DNA of 64,000 nucleotides from Desulfallas sp. Bu1-1 (GCF_015594625.1 NZ_JADNRQ010000008.1:1-64000), one strand, 5' to 3'. Counted from the first letter of the stretch, positions 18,131-26,985 are shown. Numbers and translations: made by a program. Notes: generated by a model not told the origin, from the sequence alone.

Positions 18131-18796
18131 TCACTCCGCCGGAGTTGTTTCTCCCTGCTCCAGGTCGCCAGCGGGGGCGGCGCCGGGCTCGTTTTCCCCC
18201 GGGTCCGCCGCGTCTTCCCCAACCCGGGCGCGGCTAACGGCCGCTTCAACCCAACCCGGGCCGATCCTACTCATCAGTTCACGGGCCTCTTCCTCCTGGC
18301 CGTCCAGTAAATTCAGCTGGGCTTCCAGGAACGATCGGAATTTAATCCGGAAAATGCCGGCCTGTTTCTCCAGGAAACGGTACTCGTCCATGACGGCCCG
18401 AACCCGGTCCTCGGCCTCCTGGATCCGGTGCCGCGCCTTTTCCCGGGCTTCCTGCAACACCCGCCGCGCCTTTTCCTCGGCCTCCCCGGTGATTTTCTCC
18501 GCGTTGAGGCGCGCTTCTTCCAGGATCATCTCGGCCTCCCGCCTGGCATTGTTCTGCAGATCTTCAGCATTTTTCTGGGCCATGATCACGGCGTCCTTGA
18601 TAATTTTCTCCATTTCCTGGTAGCGGGCCTTGGCGGCCTCGCTTGTTTCCAGCTTCTCTTTCAGCGATTGGTTTTCCAGATACAGGGCCTCGTAATCCTG
18701 CACCAGTTGGTCCAGGAATTGGTCCACTTCATCCTCGTTGTACCCGCGAAAAGAGCGTTTGAATTCCTTTTTCTGTATATCCAGGGGGGTCAGCAC
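18131..18796 (-). CDS. divIVA: Septum/pole organiser DivIVA
   Basis: This 221-residue peripheral membrane protein has the conserved N-terminal lipid-binding domain ([20 protein letters not shown] then [15 protein letters not shown]). A long Glu/Arg/Lys-rich coiled coil runs from about 40 to 150, then a variable acidic tail. The start is GTG 18796, seven bases after GGAGGT. It is the usual downstream end of the ylm division cluster, here separated from ylmH by repeat copies G and H. Confidence 0.95.
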   Translation of the reverse strand: MLTPLDIQKKEFKRSFRGYNEDEVDQFLDQLVQDYEALYLENQSLKEKLETSEAAKARYQEMEKIIKDAVIMAQKNAEDLQNNARREAEMILEEARLNAEKITGEAEEKARRVLQEAREKARHRIQEAEDRVRAVMDEYRFLEKQAGIFRIKFRSFLEAQLNLLDGQEEEARELMSRIGPGWVEAAVSRARVGEDAADPGENEPGAAPAGDLEQGETTPAE

Positions 18797-18816
18797 CCAA
18801 CCACCTCCAAGGTATT

Positions 18817-19024
18817 ACTGATTCCAGAAAGCCTCCGGATCGCCCTGCTCTGCTCGTTGGGGTATCCGGGCGCTCCGGCGGTTTCCTCCATTCGTTCCAC
18901 AATTCTACCCTTGTGGCCGGAGTTACCTGCTGTTAACGCTTTCAACAGACAGCCAAATTACTTCTCCACGCCCTAAGGGGTCATGGCTCTCGGGCTATGA
19001 CGGGCTAAGCACCGCTTCCAGTGT
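18817..19024 (+). repeat. Dispersed structured repeat, copy G (subfamily 1)
   Basis: This full copy between ylmH and divIVA starts GATTCCAGAAAGCCTCCGG. It has the GGGCGCTCCGGCGG arm, GTTAACGCTTTCAACAG plus ACAGCC, CCTAAGGGGTCATGGCTC and GGGCTATGACGGGCTA. It runs straight into partial copy H. Confidence 0.92.
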
Positions 19025-19094
19025 TCCACTCATTCCAGAAAGCCGCCGGATCGCCCCGCAGCTCGTTGGATTATCCGGGCGCTCCGGCGGTTTA
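19025..19094 (+). repeat. Dispersed structured repeat, copy H (first hairpin only)
   Basis: This is a truncated tandem copy: TTCCACTCATTCCAGAAAGC, the CCGGATCGCCCC arm and the GGGCGCTCCGGCGG arm, then it stops at TTTACC. A short GGTCGG-type tract follows on the minus strand, directly after the ylmH stop codon. Confidence 0.85.
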
Positions 19095-19109
19095 CCGGCG
19101 ACCGACCAC

Positions 19110-19895
19110 TTATTGGTACCTTCTTAGCACCACGGTAATGCGGCCCTTTTTAGTTTGGCCCCCGGTCTCCACCACCTCAACTCTGCCGCGACCCCGGGCG
19201 GAAATCATGTCCCCGGTTTTGACCGCGGCCGACGGGTCGAGACGGGGGCGCCAGTTGAGAAAAATTTTGCCGGCTGCTATCTCTCCCGCCATTTTGCTCC
19301 GGGACAATCCAAACCCGTGCGCTGCCACCGCGTCCAAGCGCATTGACTGCACCGTGGCCCTGATTTCCCGGTACACCTGCTCGGGCGGCGCCAGTTCCTC
19401 CCGGGCGATCTCCCGAACGGTGACACTCACCCGCCCCACGGCGCCGAGTCCTCCCACTATGTAGCCCGCCACTTCCCGGGCCACGATCACCTGGGCGCCG
19501 TTTTCACCCACCAGGATGTCGCCCAGCTTGTCCCGGCGCAGTCCCAGGCCCAGCAGGGCGCCCAGGTAATCGCGGTGCGTGGCCGGGTGAAAACGGAAGT
19601 TTCCCCTGATTTCAATGAAAGCCAGCCCGGTGTCGACTCCGGCGTGCTGTAAATAATCGGGGTAAATTAAAACCCGCGACCTTTCCGCCGCGGGGTACCC
19701 GCCGTCAACCATTGCCGCCAGGCCGGGGACCGACTCCACGATCCGGGCTACCAACCCGCAGCGGTAAGGGTCATAAAAACCGGTGGCCTGGGGCCGGTGC
19801 GTTTTCTGAACCATTTCCGCCAGGTCGAGAACCCGGGCCAGGATTTCCCTGTCCTCCGGAGAGGTTGCCGCATCCAGCAACTTCTCGCGGTTCAT
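19110..19895 (-). CDS. ylmH: S4-domain RNA-binding protein YlmH
   Basis: This is a 261-residue cytoplasmic protein. The N-terminal half is a YlmH-type RNA-binding fold (ALLGLGLRRDKLGDILV). The C-terminal S4 domain carries RLDAVAAHGFGLSRSKMAGE and GKIFLNWRP. Homologues act on stalled 50S-tRNA complexes and lie in the division cluster. GAGGAGTGAAC precedes the ATG. It follows yggT by 21 bp. Confidence 0.93.
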   Translation of the reverse strand: MNREKLLDAATSPEDREILARVLDLAEMVQKTHRPQATGFYDPYRCGLVARIVESVPGLAAMVDGGYPAAERSRVLIYPDYLQHAGVDTGLAFIEIRGNFRFHPATHRDYLGALLGLGLRRDKLGDILVGENGAQVIVAREVAGYIVGGLGAVGRVSVTVREIAREELAPPEQVYREIRATVQSMRLDAVAAHGFGLSRSKMAGEIAAGKIFLNWRPRLDPSAAVKTGDMISARGRGRVEVVETGGQTKKGRITVVLRRYQ

Positions 19896-19916
19896 GCCTG
19901 TTCACTCCTCATCTTG

Positions 19917-20189
19917 TCAGTATATCCCCGCGGACAGAAGTAAACTGATAATCAGCCTGCGCAGCAGTTCCAGGACAAAAAAGGCGGCGATGGGAGAAAA
20001 GTCGATCATCCCCACCGGCGGAATGATCCGCCTGAACAGGCCCAGTACAGGCTCGGTGGTTTCATAAATAAATCTGATTATGGGCTGGTACGGATTAACC
20101 CTGACCCAGGATAGAATAATGCGGATAAATATCAACCAGGTGTAAACCTGAAAGGCCACGTTAACGATTGTTGTGATGCCGATATTCAT
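19917..20189 (-). CDS. YggT/YlmG family membrane protein
   Basis: This 90-residue integral membrane protein has two segments, IVNVAFQVYTWLIFIRIIL and FSPIAAFFVLELLRRLIISL. The family hallmarks are ILSWVRVNPYQP and the loop EPVLGLFRRIIPPVGMIDFSP. GGGGTGA precedes the ATG. The family is linked to osmotic stress and membrane/division organisation. It sits between proC and ylmH as in many Firmicutes. Confidence 0.93.
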   Translation of the reverse strand: MNIGITTIVNVAFQVYTWLIFIRIILSWVRVNPYQPIIRFIYETTEPVLGLFRRIIPPVGMIDFSPIAAFFVLELLRRLIISLLLSAGIY

Positions 20190-20201
20190 AAGTCACCCCG
20201 T

Positions 20202-21029
20202 TTATTTTTTATCCTCCCCCGAAAGCTGCCGGGAGCGCGCGGTCGCCCGTTCCACCGCCCGCACCAACGCCGCCCGCAGGCCGCCTTCCTCCAGGGCAAA
20301 CAGGCCTTCGATGGTGGTGCCCCCGGGAGTGGTCACCATATCCTTGAGCACGCCGGGGTGCCGCCCCGTTTCCAGGATCATCCGGGCAGCGCCCAGCATG
20401 GTCTGGGCGGCCAGGGTAAGCGCCACGTCGCGGGGCAGTCCCACGCGCACACCGGCGTCGGCCAGCGCTTCCGCTATAATATACATATATGCCGGACCGC
20501 TGCCGCTAAGACCCGTAACCGCATCCATCAGGTTTTCCGAAACCGGCACCGCCCGGCCCACCGCGCCGAACATGGTGAGGGCCAGTTCCAGGTGCCGGTC
20601 CGAAGCCCACCTGCCCCGGCATACCGCCGTGGCTCCGGCGCCGACCAGCGCCGGGGTGTTGGGCATGACCCGGATCACGGGTACTTTCCCCACCAATTTC
20701 TGTTCGATAAAAGATGTGGATATCCCCGCCGCGATGGAAATAACGGTGTGCCTGTCGCCAATCCGTCCCCCGGTTTCCGCCAGCACCTCGCCCACAACAA
20801 ATGGTTTTACGGCAAGAACAATAATATCGGCATCGCCAACCAGCGCATCATTATCCGAAACCGTCACAACTCCGAATTTATCCCGCAGGTACGCCGTGCG
20901 CTCCCCGCTTACATCACTTACCCGGATTCGCTCCGGCGGCACCAGGCCCGCCCCGGTCAAACCGGCAATCAGGGCCTCGGCCATGGCTCCTCCCCCGATA
21001 AATCCCATATTTAAATTTTCCAGCAACAT
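20202..21029 (-). CDS. proC: Pyrroline-5-carboxylate reductase
   Basis: This 275-residue cytoplasmic enzyme carries out the last step of proline synthesis, NAD(P)H-dependent reduction of pyrroline-5-carboxylate. The Rossmann motif is MGFIGGGAMAEALI at residues 8-21. Substrate/dimerisation motifs are VLAVKPF, RVMPNTPALVGAGATA, AVTGLSGSGPAYMY and MVTTPGGTTIEGL. GGAAGGAT precedes the ATG. Its position inside the ylm cluster is typical. Confidence 0.96.
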   Translation of the reverse strand: MLLENLNMGFIGGGAMAEALIAGLTGAGLVPPERIRVSDVSGERTAYLRDKFGVVTVSDNDALVGDADIIVLAVKPFVVGEVLAETGGRIGDRHTVISIAAGISTSFIEQKLVGKVPVIRVMPNTPALVGAGATAVCRGRWASDRHLELALTMFGAVGRAVPVSENLMDAVTGLSGSGPAYMYIIAEALADAGVRVGLPRDVALTLAAQTMLGAARMILETGRHPGVLKDMVTTPGGTTIEGLFALEEGGLRAALVRAVERATARSRQLSGEDKK

Positions 21030-21060
21030 ATGTATAGCATCCTTCCGTCAGCTGATCCAG

Positions 21061-21504
21061 TTACTTCATCCAGGCAAAGATCCCCTTCTCCCTGGCCTGT
21101 TCCCCCGCAACACTGTCGATGTCCACATTGTTGGGCACAAACAAGAAAATTCCTTTACCCACTTTTTGCATGCTGCCGTCCAGCGCATAGGTGGCGCCGC
21201 TGACAAAGTCCACCACGCGCTTGGCCAGTTCCGGTTCGGCCTGCTCCAGGTTGATAATAACCGGTCGCCTGCTTTTCAGGTTGTCGGCAATGCCCTGCAC
21301 GTCGTCAAAACTCCTGGGCTCAGCCACCACCACCCGCACCTGGCGCTGCGCGTGCAGGCTCACCACCTGGCCCCGGTTTTTTTTAGGTCTCGGCTGCACA
21401 GGGGGCTCCTCTTCAACAAAGCGCCCTTCCTGTTCCCTCTCGTCCAGCGGCTCTTCCTCGAAACCCATGAAATTAAGCATTTTGTCCATAAACCTCTTTG
21501 ACAA
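21061..21504 (-). CDS. sepF: Cell division protein SepF
   Basis: This 147-residue cytoplasmic FtsZ-bundling protein has an N-terminal amphipathic membrane helix (SKRFMDKMLNFMGF), an acidic/proline linker, and the SepF domain (VVVAEPRSFDDVQGIADNLK ... DFVSGATYALDGSMQKVGKG). I prefer a TTG start at 21504, eight bases after AGGGG; the GTG at 21513 overlaps that ribosome binding site. Confidence 0.94.
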   Translation of the reverse strand: MSKRFMDKMLNFMGFEEEPLDEREQEGRFVEEEPPVQPRPKKNRGQVVSLHAQRQVRVVVAEPRSFDDVQGIADNLKSRRPVIINLEQAEPELAKRVVDFVSGATYALDGSMQKVGKGIFLFVPNNVDIDSVAGEQAREKGIFAWMK

Positions 21505-21519
21505 ATCGCCCACCCCTTT

Positions 21520-22209
21520 TTAGTATGTACGGGCACCAAAAATCGCCGTGCCCAGGCGTATCATATTTGCTCCTTCTTCCACAGCCACCTCGAAATCGGC
21601 CGTCATCCCCATGGAAAGGTAATCCAAACACGTGCCGGGCGCCGCGTTTTCGCCCAGCCGCCGGGCCAGCAGGCGCAGTTCCCGGAAATACGGCCTGGCT
21701 TCCTCGGGATTTTCCACGTAAGGAGCGATGGTCATCAGGCCCTGCACCTTGATTCGCTTCAAGTCCCCCAGCGCATCCAAAAAGTCTTGCGCCTCGCCGG
21801 GACTGATCCCGAACTTGCTTTGTTCGCCGGAAACGTTAACCTGCACCAGCACCCGCGCGTCAACGCCCAGCTTTTCGGCTTGCCGGTTGATTTCAACGGC
21901 CAGGTTCCACCTGTCCAGCGAGTGGATCAAGTCAACCCGGCCCACCACGTATTTGACCTTGTTGGTCTGCAGGTGCCCGATCATGTGCCAGCGGAGGCCG
22001 GGGGGCAACTCGCTCATTTTGGCCGTCATTTCCTGCACCCGGTTCTCTCCCAGGTCGGTTATCCCCGCTTCCAAGGCTTCCCTGATCCGGGATACATCCA
22101 CCTGCTTTGTAACCGCAATGATTGTGATTTTGCCCGGGTCCCGGCCAGCCCGCGCGGCGGCCCGGCACACTCTTTCCCTGACCCGCTGCATGTTGTCCCG
22201 CACGTCCAA
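21520..22209 (-). CDS. Pyridoxal-phosphate homeostasis protein (YggS/YlmE family)
   Basis: This 229-residue PLP-binding TIM-barrel protein has Lys in IIAVTKQVDV (PLP attachment), then HMIGHLQTNKVKYVV, QVNVSGEQSKFGI and LSMGMTADFEVAVEEGANMI with RLGTAIFG. A TTG start at 22209 follows AGGGGA with good spacing. An ATG at 22230 overlaps the stop of the upstream gene but has no ribosome binding site. It binds PLP without a known catalytic reaction and buffers the cofactor. Confidence 0.93.
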   Translation of the reverse strand: MDVRDNMQRVRERVCRAAARAGRDPGKITIIAVTKQVDVSRIREALEAGITDLGENRVQEMTAKMSELPPGLRWHMIGHLQTNKVKYVVGRVDLIHSLDRWNLAVEINRQAEKLGVDARVLVQVNVSGEQSKFGISPGEAQDFLDALGDLKRIKVQGLMTIAPYVENPEEARPYFRELRLLARRLGENAAPGTCLDYLSMGMTADFEVAVEEGANMIRLGTAIFGARTY

Positions 22210-22222
22210 GAAAAACCATCCC

Positions 22223-23167
22223 CTAGTCATCCAGCCGGGCGCCTTCCCGGGCCCAGGCCGGATTGCTCACATAGCGTAGCGCTTCGCTTAAACCTTCGCC
22301 GCTGATGGCCACCTTGCCGTCAACATTGTCCCTGGCGATCACAGGCATCCAGCGCAGGATTTGCTTGGACACCACATAAATTCCTGGTTTACCGTCTTTA
22401 AACACCAGCGCCCTTTCGGGAACCAGCCATCCCGCGACCCGCCGGGTCACCAGCTCCAGCCGCTGGTAACGCTCGTGCACAAAGCTTTCCGGGTACTTTT
22501 CAACCTCCACAAACATTTCCAGGCCATCGCCCCCGCCCCGCACTTCGGTAATTCCGCCCGTAAGCTCCCGCCCGTTGCAGAGCAAATGAACCGCCGTCCC
22601 CTTTTTCCATAACCGGGCGGCGTCATCCCCGGGGTTGTCCAGCTTGATGTAAATCAACACGGGCTGCAGGTTGTCCACCAGTTTGCCGATTAATTCCCCT
22701 CCGGTCACTTCGCCGCCCCCGGCGACTTCCCGGTTATTACTTATTCTTTCAACCGCTCCCATGTCCAATACATCGATCATCCCGGGCACGAGCAAGCCCT
22801 CCAGGCCGTCCAGGTGGGTGCAAAACACCCCCGCCCCGGGACTCCACACTTTATGGCTCGACACCCCCTGGATTTCCGCCAGGGGGGCGCCCACCCGCAG
22901 CCGCTCGCCGTCGCGCGCCAGCAAACGCAATTTGCCGGGCGCGGGGGCCTTGACCGTCTCCTCCCGCCTGATTAAGACGCCCTCGACCGGTGTGGTCTTG
23001 ACAATCTCTTCCCGGGCGAGCAGGCGCACGTCAAGCAACCGCGCCAGCACGGCGCTTTTGGCCCAGGCCGCCCCGTACCAGACGCCCCACAGGGTGACCG
23101 CAAGGACGCAGAATAAAAGGGCGACCGCCGGAATAAACCGCCTGGGACGAAGCTTGTATCTCCCCAC
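22223..23167 (-). CDS. HlyD-like membrane-fusion/adaptor protein in the ylm cluster
   Basis: This 314-residue protein has one N-terminal membrane segment (FIPAVALLFCVLAVTLWGVWYG) and an outside domain. That domain contains a lipoyl/biotinyl-like hairpin (VKAPAPGKLRLLARDGERLR), similar to HlyD-type adaptors but without the long coiled coil or a transporter gene nearby. The start is GTG 23167 behind AAAGGGGGGG. Its conserved position next to the PLP-homeostasis gene suggests an envelope role linked to division or sporulation rather than classic efflux. The exact function is unknown. Confidence 0.75.
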   Translation of the reverse strand: MGRYKLRPRRFIPAVALLFCVLAVTLWGVWYGAAWAKSAVLARLLDVRLLAREEIVKTTPVEGVLIRREETVKAPAPGKLRLLARDGERLRVGAPLAEIQGVSSHKVWSPGAGVFCTHLDGLEGLLVPGMIDVLDMGAVERISNNREVAGGGEVTGGELIGKLVDNLQPVLIYIKLDNPGDDAARLWKKGTAVHLLCNGRELTGGITEVRGGGDGLEMFVEVEKYPESFVHERYQRLELVTRRVAGWLVPERALVFKDGKPGIYVVSKQILRWMPVIARDNVDGKVAISGEGLSEALRYVSNPAWAREGARLDD

Positions 23168-23279
23168 ACCGCCCCCCCTTTTACTGTTATGAAAATATTG
23201 AAAAAGATTTTACAGGCGGGTGTCAAAAATTACATAATAAAGTACTACCTCATAAAATGATAATTTCCTGCCGGTAAAA

Positions 23280-23310
23280 ACAAAAAAACAGCCCGCCCGG
23301 GGCCTATTTT
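23280..23310 (-). terminator. Weak intrinsic terminator after phoU2
   Basis: On the minus strand GCCC-cgggc-GGGC is followed by TGTTTTTTTG. The stem is short, so the call is tentative. The rest of 23168-23351 shows nothing else. Confidence 0.45.
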
Positions 23311-23351
23311 AATCAGTTCATCATCTTTTTTTGCCCGGCCGGGTGAAACCG

Positions 23352-24011
23352 TCAGTTGAGTTCCCGTCTTTCACCGGTAACCAGGTAAATCACAGCCTCG
23401 CCGATATTGGTGGCGTGGTCGGCAATCCGCTCGATGTACCTGCTTACATAAAGCAGATAAGCGGACTGGTAAGCGTTGGCCGGGTCCTCCTTTATGCAGC
23501 CGATCAGTTCGCGAAAAATGCGGTTGAAGATAAAGTCCACGTCGTCATCCATAGCGCACATGTCCCCGGCTTTTTCCACGTCCCCGGAAACATAGGCGTC
23601 CAGGCTATCTTTTACCATCCGCTGCGCGATACCCGCCATCTCGGGGATATATTGCACCGGTTTAACCCTGAGGGGGTGACCGGAAAGGCACATGGTGGCC
23701 CGGGCGATATCCACACAGTGGTCGCCCATGCGCTCCAGGCTGAGCACTATCTTAATGGCGGCCACCGCCACTCGAAGATCCCTGGCCATGGGTTGCTGGG
23801 TGGCAATTATCATAACGCACTTGTCTTCAATTTCCCGGCAAAGCTCATCGACCACCTCGTCACCCATGATCACCTGGGCGGCCATGGCTACATCCAGCTT
23901 GGTCAGCGCCTGCACGGAATCGTACACCGCCTGTTCCACCAAGCTGCCCAGGCGCAAAATGTCCTGCTGAATCTCCTTGAGTTGGCGTTCGAAAGCAGAT
24001 CTGCCCCCCAT
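23352..24011 (-). CDS. PhoU-family regulator, second copy
   Basis: This 219-residue two-repeat helical PhoU protein has LCREIEDKCVMIIATQQPMARD and MGDHCVDIARATM in repeat 1, and IADHATNIGEAVIYLV at the C-terminus. ATG 24011 follows GGGGGGATTAC. It lies 16 bp after the altered pstB paralogue, under the same PhoP box. It may pair with that ATPase as a regulatory module, since no second pstSCA is present in the window. Confidence 0.92.
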   Translation of the reverse strand: MGGRSAFERQLKEIQQDILRLGSLVEQAVYDSVQALTKLDVAMAAQVIMGDEVVDELCREIEDKCVMIIATQQPMARDLRVAVAAIKIVLSLERMGDHCVDIARATMCLSGHPLRVKPVQYIPEMAGIAQRMVKDSLDAYVSGDVEKAGDMCAMDDDVDFIFNRIFRELIGCIKEDPANAYQSAYLLYVSRYIERIADHATNIGEAVIYLVTGERRELN

Positions 24012-24027
24012 GTAATCCCCCCCTGTC

Positions 24028-24783
24028 TTAACCAAAACGCCCGGTGATATAATCCTCGGTGCGCCGGTCCGCGGGTGTGGTGAAAATTTGGCCGGTGGAC
24101 CCGAATTCCACCAGGTTGCCCGCCAGAAAAAACGCGGTGTAGTCGGAAACCCGGGCCGCCTGCCGCATGTTGCGGGTTACGATTACAACGGTATAGTTCC
24201 GCTTGAGCATGTAAATAAGCTCTTCCACCTCCAACGCGGAAGCGGGATCCAGGGTCGACGTAGGTTCATCCATCAGCACCACCTCGGGCTCGACCGCCAG
24301 CAAGCGGGCAATGCACAGGCGCTGCTGCTGACCGCTGGTCAGGTTCATGGCCGGGTACTTGAGGCGGTCGCTCACCTCCTCCCACAGCGCCGCCGCGCGC
24401 AAGCTCATTTCCACGATTTCATCCAGCCGCTTGCGGTTTTTAATGCCGTGGATGCGCGGTCCGGAGGCCACGTTGTCATAAATCGACATGGGAAAGGGGT
24501 TGGGTTTCTGGAACACCATCCCCACTTTTTTCCGCAGGGACATTACGTTGCACTTGTCATTGTAGATATTGGCCCCGTCCAGTAAAACCTCTCCTTCCAC
24601 CCGCACGCCCTCGTATAAATCGTGCAACCTGTTCAGGGCACGCAAAAAGGTTGATTTGCCGCAACCGGGCGGTCCAATCAACGCAGTTGTTTTATTGGCG
24701 ACAATGTCCATGTTGATGTTGTGCAGGGCATGGAAATTTTTATAAAACAAATTCAGGTTCCGAACCGAAATTTTGCTTTCCAT
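24028..24783 (-). CDS. PstB paralogue with altered signature and H-loop
   Basis: This 251-residue protein is clearly homologous to PstB along its full length, including the shared end [11 protein letters not shown]. Walker A reads GPPGCGKST (Pro for the usual Ser), Walker [14 protein letters not shown] is intact, the signature reads NLTSGQQQR instead of LSGGQQQR, and the H-loop reads [13 protein letters not shown] instead of [10 protein letters not shown]. The switch His is therefore Arg (codon CGC, one base from CAC). ATP hydrolysis may be slowed or abolished while binding is kept. It sits directly upstream of phoU2 and downstream of phoR, behind a four-repeat PhoP box. The open frame and conserved C-terminus argue against a pseudogene. 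Confidence 0.9.
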   Translation of the reverse strand: MESKISVRNLNLFYKNFHALHNINMDIVANKTTALIGPPGCGKSTFLRALNRLHDLYEGVRVEGEVLLDGANIYNDKCNVMSLRKKVGMVFQKPNPFPMSIYDNVASGPRIHGIKNRKRLDEIVEMSLRAAALWEEVSDRLKYPAMNLTSGQQQRLCIARLLAVEPEVVLMDEPTSTLDPASALEVEELIYMLKRNYTVVIVTRNMRQAARVSDYTAFFLAGNLVEFGSTGQIFTTPADRRTEDYITGRFG

Positions 24784-24830
24784 TCGGCCACTCCACCGTC
24801 CGATTAAGTTTATTCATTGTACCAGCAGTT

Positions 24831-24869
24831 GATTAGACCCTTGTTAGCGGAATGTTAATTTTATATTAA
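24831..24869 (-). promoter_or_regulatory. PhoP box upstream of pstB paralogue-phoU2
   Basis: Four hexamers lie in strict 11-bp register on the minus strand: TTAATA (24869-24864), TTAACA (24858-24853), CTAACA (24847-24842) and CTAATC (24836-24831), all with 5-bp spacers. This is the classic arrangement for PhoP dimers. The first hexamer overlaps the stop codon of phoR. Confidence 0.8.
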
Positions 24870-26266
24870 GCATTGTCGTTACCACCGGGCGCGGAAGGGT
24901 TTTCCAGGGGTAGGAAAATAGAGAAAACCGAGCCTTTGCCGGGAGCGCTTTTCACCTCAACCCGCCCGCCGTGCCCCTTGATGATGTGCTTGACGATGGC
25001 CAGCCCCAGCCCGATGCCGCCCAGTTCCCTGGAGCGGGCCTTGTCCACGCGGTAAAACCGTTCAAAAATGCGGGGCAGGCTCTCGGCGGGAATGCCCACA
25101 CCGGTATCGGCGACGTCAATCCTGATTTCGTCCTCTTCCACGGAGGCGCTTACCGTCACGGTCCCTCCGGAGGGCGTGTATTTAATGGCGTTGTCCATCA
25201 GGTTGATCAACACCTGGGCCAGCATGTCGGGGTCCCCGAACAGCGGGGGCAGGCGGGGCGGCAGGTTGGCCCTGATATTGATCTCCTTTTCCTCGGCGTG
25301 GTTGCCGCAGACGGCCAGCACCCGGTCCACCAGGGTGCCGATTTCCACGCGCTGCCACCGGTGGATCACGCGACGTTCCTCAACCTTGGACAGGTACAGC
25401 AGTTCTTCCACCAGCTTGGAAAGGCGCCCGGTTTCGGAAGCGATAATCCCCAGGAAATGCCTGGTCATCTCGGGGTCGTCGGTACCGCTGTCCAGCAGCG
25501 TTTCCACGAACCCGCGGATGGAGGTGAGGGGTGTTCTCAACTCATGGGACACGTTGGCCACAAATTCGCTGCGCATCTGCTCCGCGCGCCTGCGCTCGGT
25601 GACGTCCCGCAGCAGCACCACGGCGCCGTCCTGGTTGCCTACGTTGAGCGGGGTAATGTGCAGGTGAAAAATACGGGGTTCGGGAGAAATGATTTGAATT
25701 TCCCGGGTCAGCGGCTTGTTCCCGGCAAGCACCTTGTGCAATGTCCGGTCCAGGTCATAGTTGCGGATTACTTCCAACAGGCTTTTGCCGCTGCAGCCCG
25801 CCTGGTTGATGCCGAACATCGTTTCCGCGGCGGGGTTGACCATGATGATCCGGGCTTCCCTGTCCACCGCGATCACCCCGTCCGCCATACTGTTCAAAAT
25901 GGCCTGGGCCCGGTTTTTTTCCGCCGTAATTTCATCAATGGTCACCCGCAGGCGGGCGGCCACATCGTTGATGCTCCTGGCCAGGTCCCCTATTTCATCC
26001 CGGGAGGTGATATTGATCTCCCGCTCCAAATTTCCCCGGGCAATTTCCCTGGCCGCGGCAATAATTTCGTTCAGCGGCCCGATCACCCGCCGGTACAGAA
26101 CCCAGGCCAGACCGGCGGCCAGGGGCAGGGTTACGGCCGCTGCGCCGGCGAAGCTGATTTTTTGCGCGGCATAGAGCTTGAGAATGGCGAAAAACAAAAA
26201 CAGCATAAAAAAATAACTGGCTACGGGGCGCCAGCCAATGCCCTGGAAGAAACGCCAAAATTTCAA
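24866..26266 (-). CDS. phoR: PhoR-like sensor histidine kinase
   Basis: This 466-residue membrane kinase has two close N-terminal membrane segments (YFFMLFLFFAILKLY and GAAAVTLPLAAGLAWVLY) with almost no external loop. HAMP, PAS (about 110-220) and HisKA follow, with H241 in NVSHELRTP. The ATPase domain has NLMDNAIKYTPSGG, VADTGVGIP and GGIGLGLAIV. It overlaps the upstream regulator gene by 4 bp. Compared with the kinase at 6994 it lacks an extracytoplasmic sensor, so it likely senses through Pst/PhoU. It directly precedes pstB2-phoU2. Confidence 0.92.
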   Translation of the reverse strand: MKFWRFFQGIGWRPVASYFFMLFLFFAILKLYAAQKISFAGAAAVTLPLAAGLAWVLYRRVIGPLNEIIAAAREIARGNLEREINITSRDEIGDLARSINDVAARLRVTIDEITAEKNRAQAILNSMADGVIAVDREARIIMVNPAAETMFGINQAGCSGKSLLEVIRNYDLDRTLHKVLAGNKPLTREIQIISPEPRIFHLHITPLNVGNQDGAVVLLRDVTERRRAEQMRSEFVANVSHELRTPLTSIRGFVETLLDSGTDDPEMTRHFLGIIASETGRLSKLVEELLYLSKVEERRVIHRWQRVEIGTLVDRVLAVCGNHAEEKEINIRANLPPRLPPLFGDPDMLAQVLINLMDNAIKYTPSGGTVTVSASVEEDEIRIDVADTGVGIPAESLPRIFERFYRVDKARSRELGGIGLGLAIVKHIIKGHGGRVEVKSAPGKGSVFSIFLPLENPSAPGGNDNA

Positions 26267-26985
26267 CTGGACACCTCCCTGAACCGGTAGCCCACTCCGC
26301 GTACGGTCTCAATATACTGGGGCATACCGGGGTATTTTTCCAGCTTCTGCCTCAAATGCCGGATATGCACATCCACCGTCCGGGAGTCGCCTGCGAAATC
26401 GTAACCCCAGATTTTTTCCAGTAAATGCTCGCGGGAAAAAACTTTACCCGGCTCACTGGCCATAAAGCGCAGCAGTTCAAATTCCTTGGGAGTTAAATCC
26501 TGTCGCTCGCCGTCCACCAGCACCTCAAATCTTTCCTGGTCGATCACCAGCCGGCCCAGAACCATTCTTTGCCCGCCGCCCTCCCGTTCCCTGTCTTCGG
26601 TGCCGGGCTGCTGCAGGCGGCGCAACCTGGCCTTGATCCGGGCCACCAGTTCCCTGGGGCTGAAGGGCTTGGTCACATAATCATCGGCCCCGATCTCCAG
26701 CCCCAGTATTTTATCCAGTTCATCGCCCCGGGCGCTGAGCATGATCACCGGAATGCTCCGCGTTTCCGCGTCCTGGTTTAACTGCCGGCAAACCTCCAGC
26801 CCGTCCATCAAGGGTAACATGACATCCAAAACAACAAGGTCCGGCTTTTGCGACTTCACCTGCCTGAGGGCCTCGAGGCCGTCATACGCCGCAATCACCT
26901 GGAAGCCCTCCCGCTCCAGGTTGAACTTGATCAATTCCACGATATTTTTCTCGTCGTCAACCACCAGTATTCTGGGCAATTTCAT
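26263..26985 (-). CDS. phoP: PhoP/PhoB-type response regulator
   Basis: This is a 240-residue OmpR-family regulator starting MKLPRILVVDDEKN. Phosphoacceptor D54 is in VLDVMLPLMDGLEV, with Lys in KPFSPREL. The winged helix carries LTPKEFELLRFM and RTVDVHIRHLRQKLEKYPG. ATG 26985 shares one base with the pgeF stop, so it is translationally coupled. The frame is open further upstream, but only inside pgeF. It is likely the regulator acting on the nearby PhoP boxes. Confidence 0.93.
   Translation of the reverse strand: MKLPRILVVDDEKNIVELIKFNLEREGFQVIAAYDGLEALRQVKSQKPDLVVLDVMLPLMDGLEVCRQLNQDAETRSIPVIMLSARGDELDKILGLEIGADDYVTKPFSPRELVARIKARLRRLQQPGTEDREREGGGQRMVLGRLVIDQERFEVLVDGERQDLTPKEFELLRFMASEPGKVFSREHLLEKIWGYDFAGDSRTVDVHIRHLRQKLEKYPGMPQYIETVRGVGYRFREVSS

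Noticed and set aside
17087-19094. Recurring short peptides such as SSIRSTILPLWPELPAVNAF in frames over the intergenic repeats
   Set aside because: They are translations of the dispersed DNA repeat, without ribosome binding sites and broken by indels between copies; no protein is supported.
23168-23351. Structured RNA upstream of the HlyD-like gene
   Set aside because: Only AT-rich sequence and a short GC palindrome (GCCCGGCCGGGC) near 23335 are seen; no convincing regulatory RNA.
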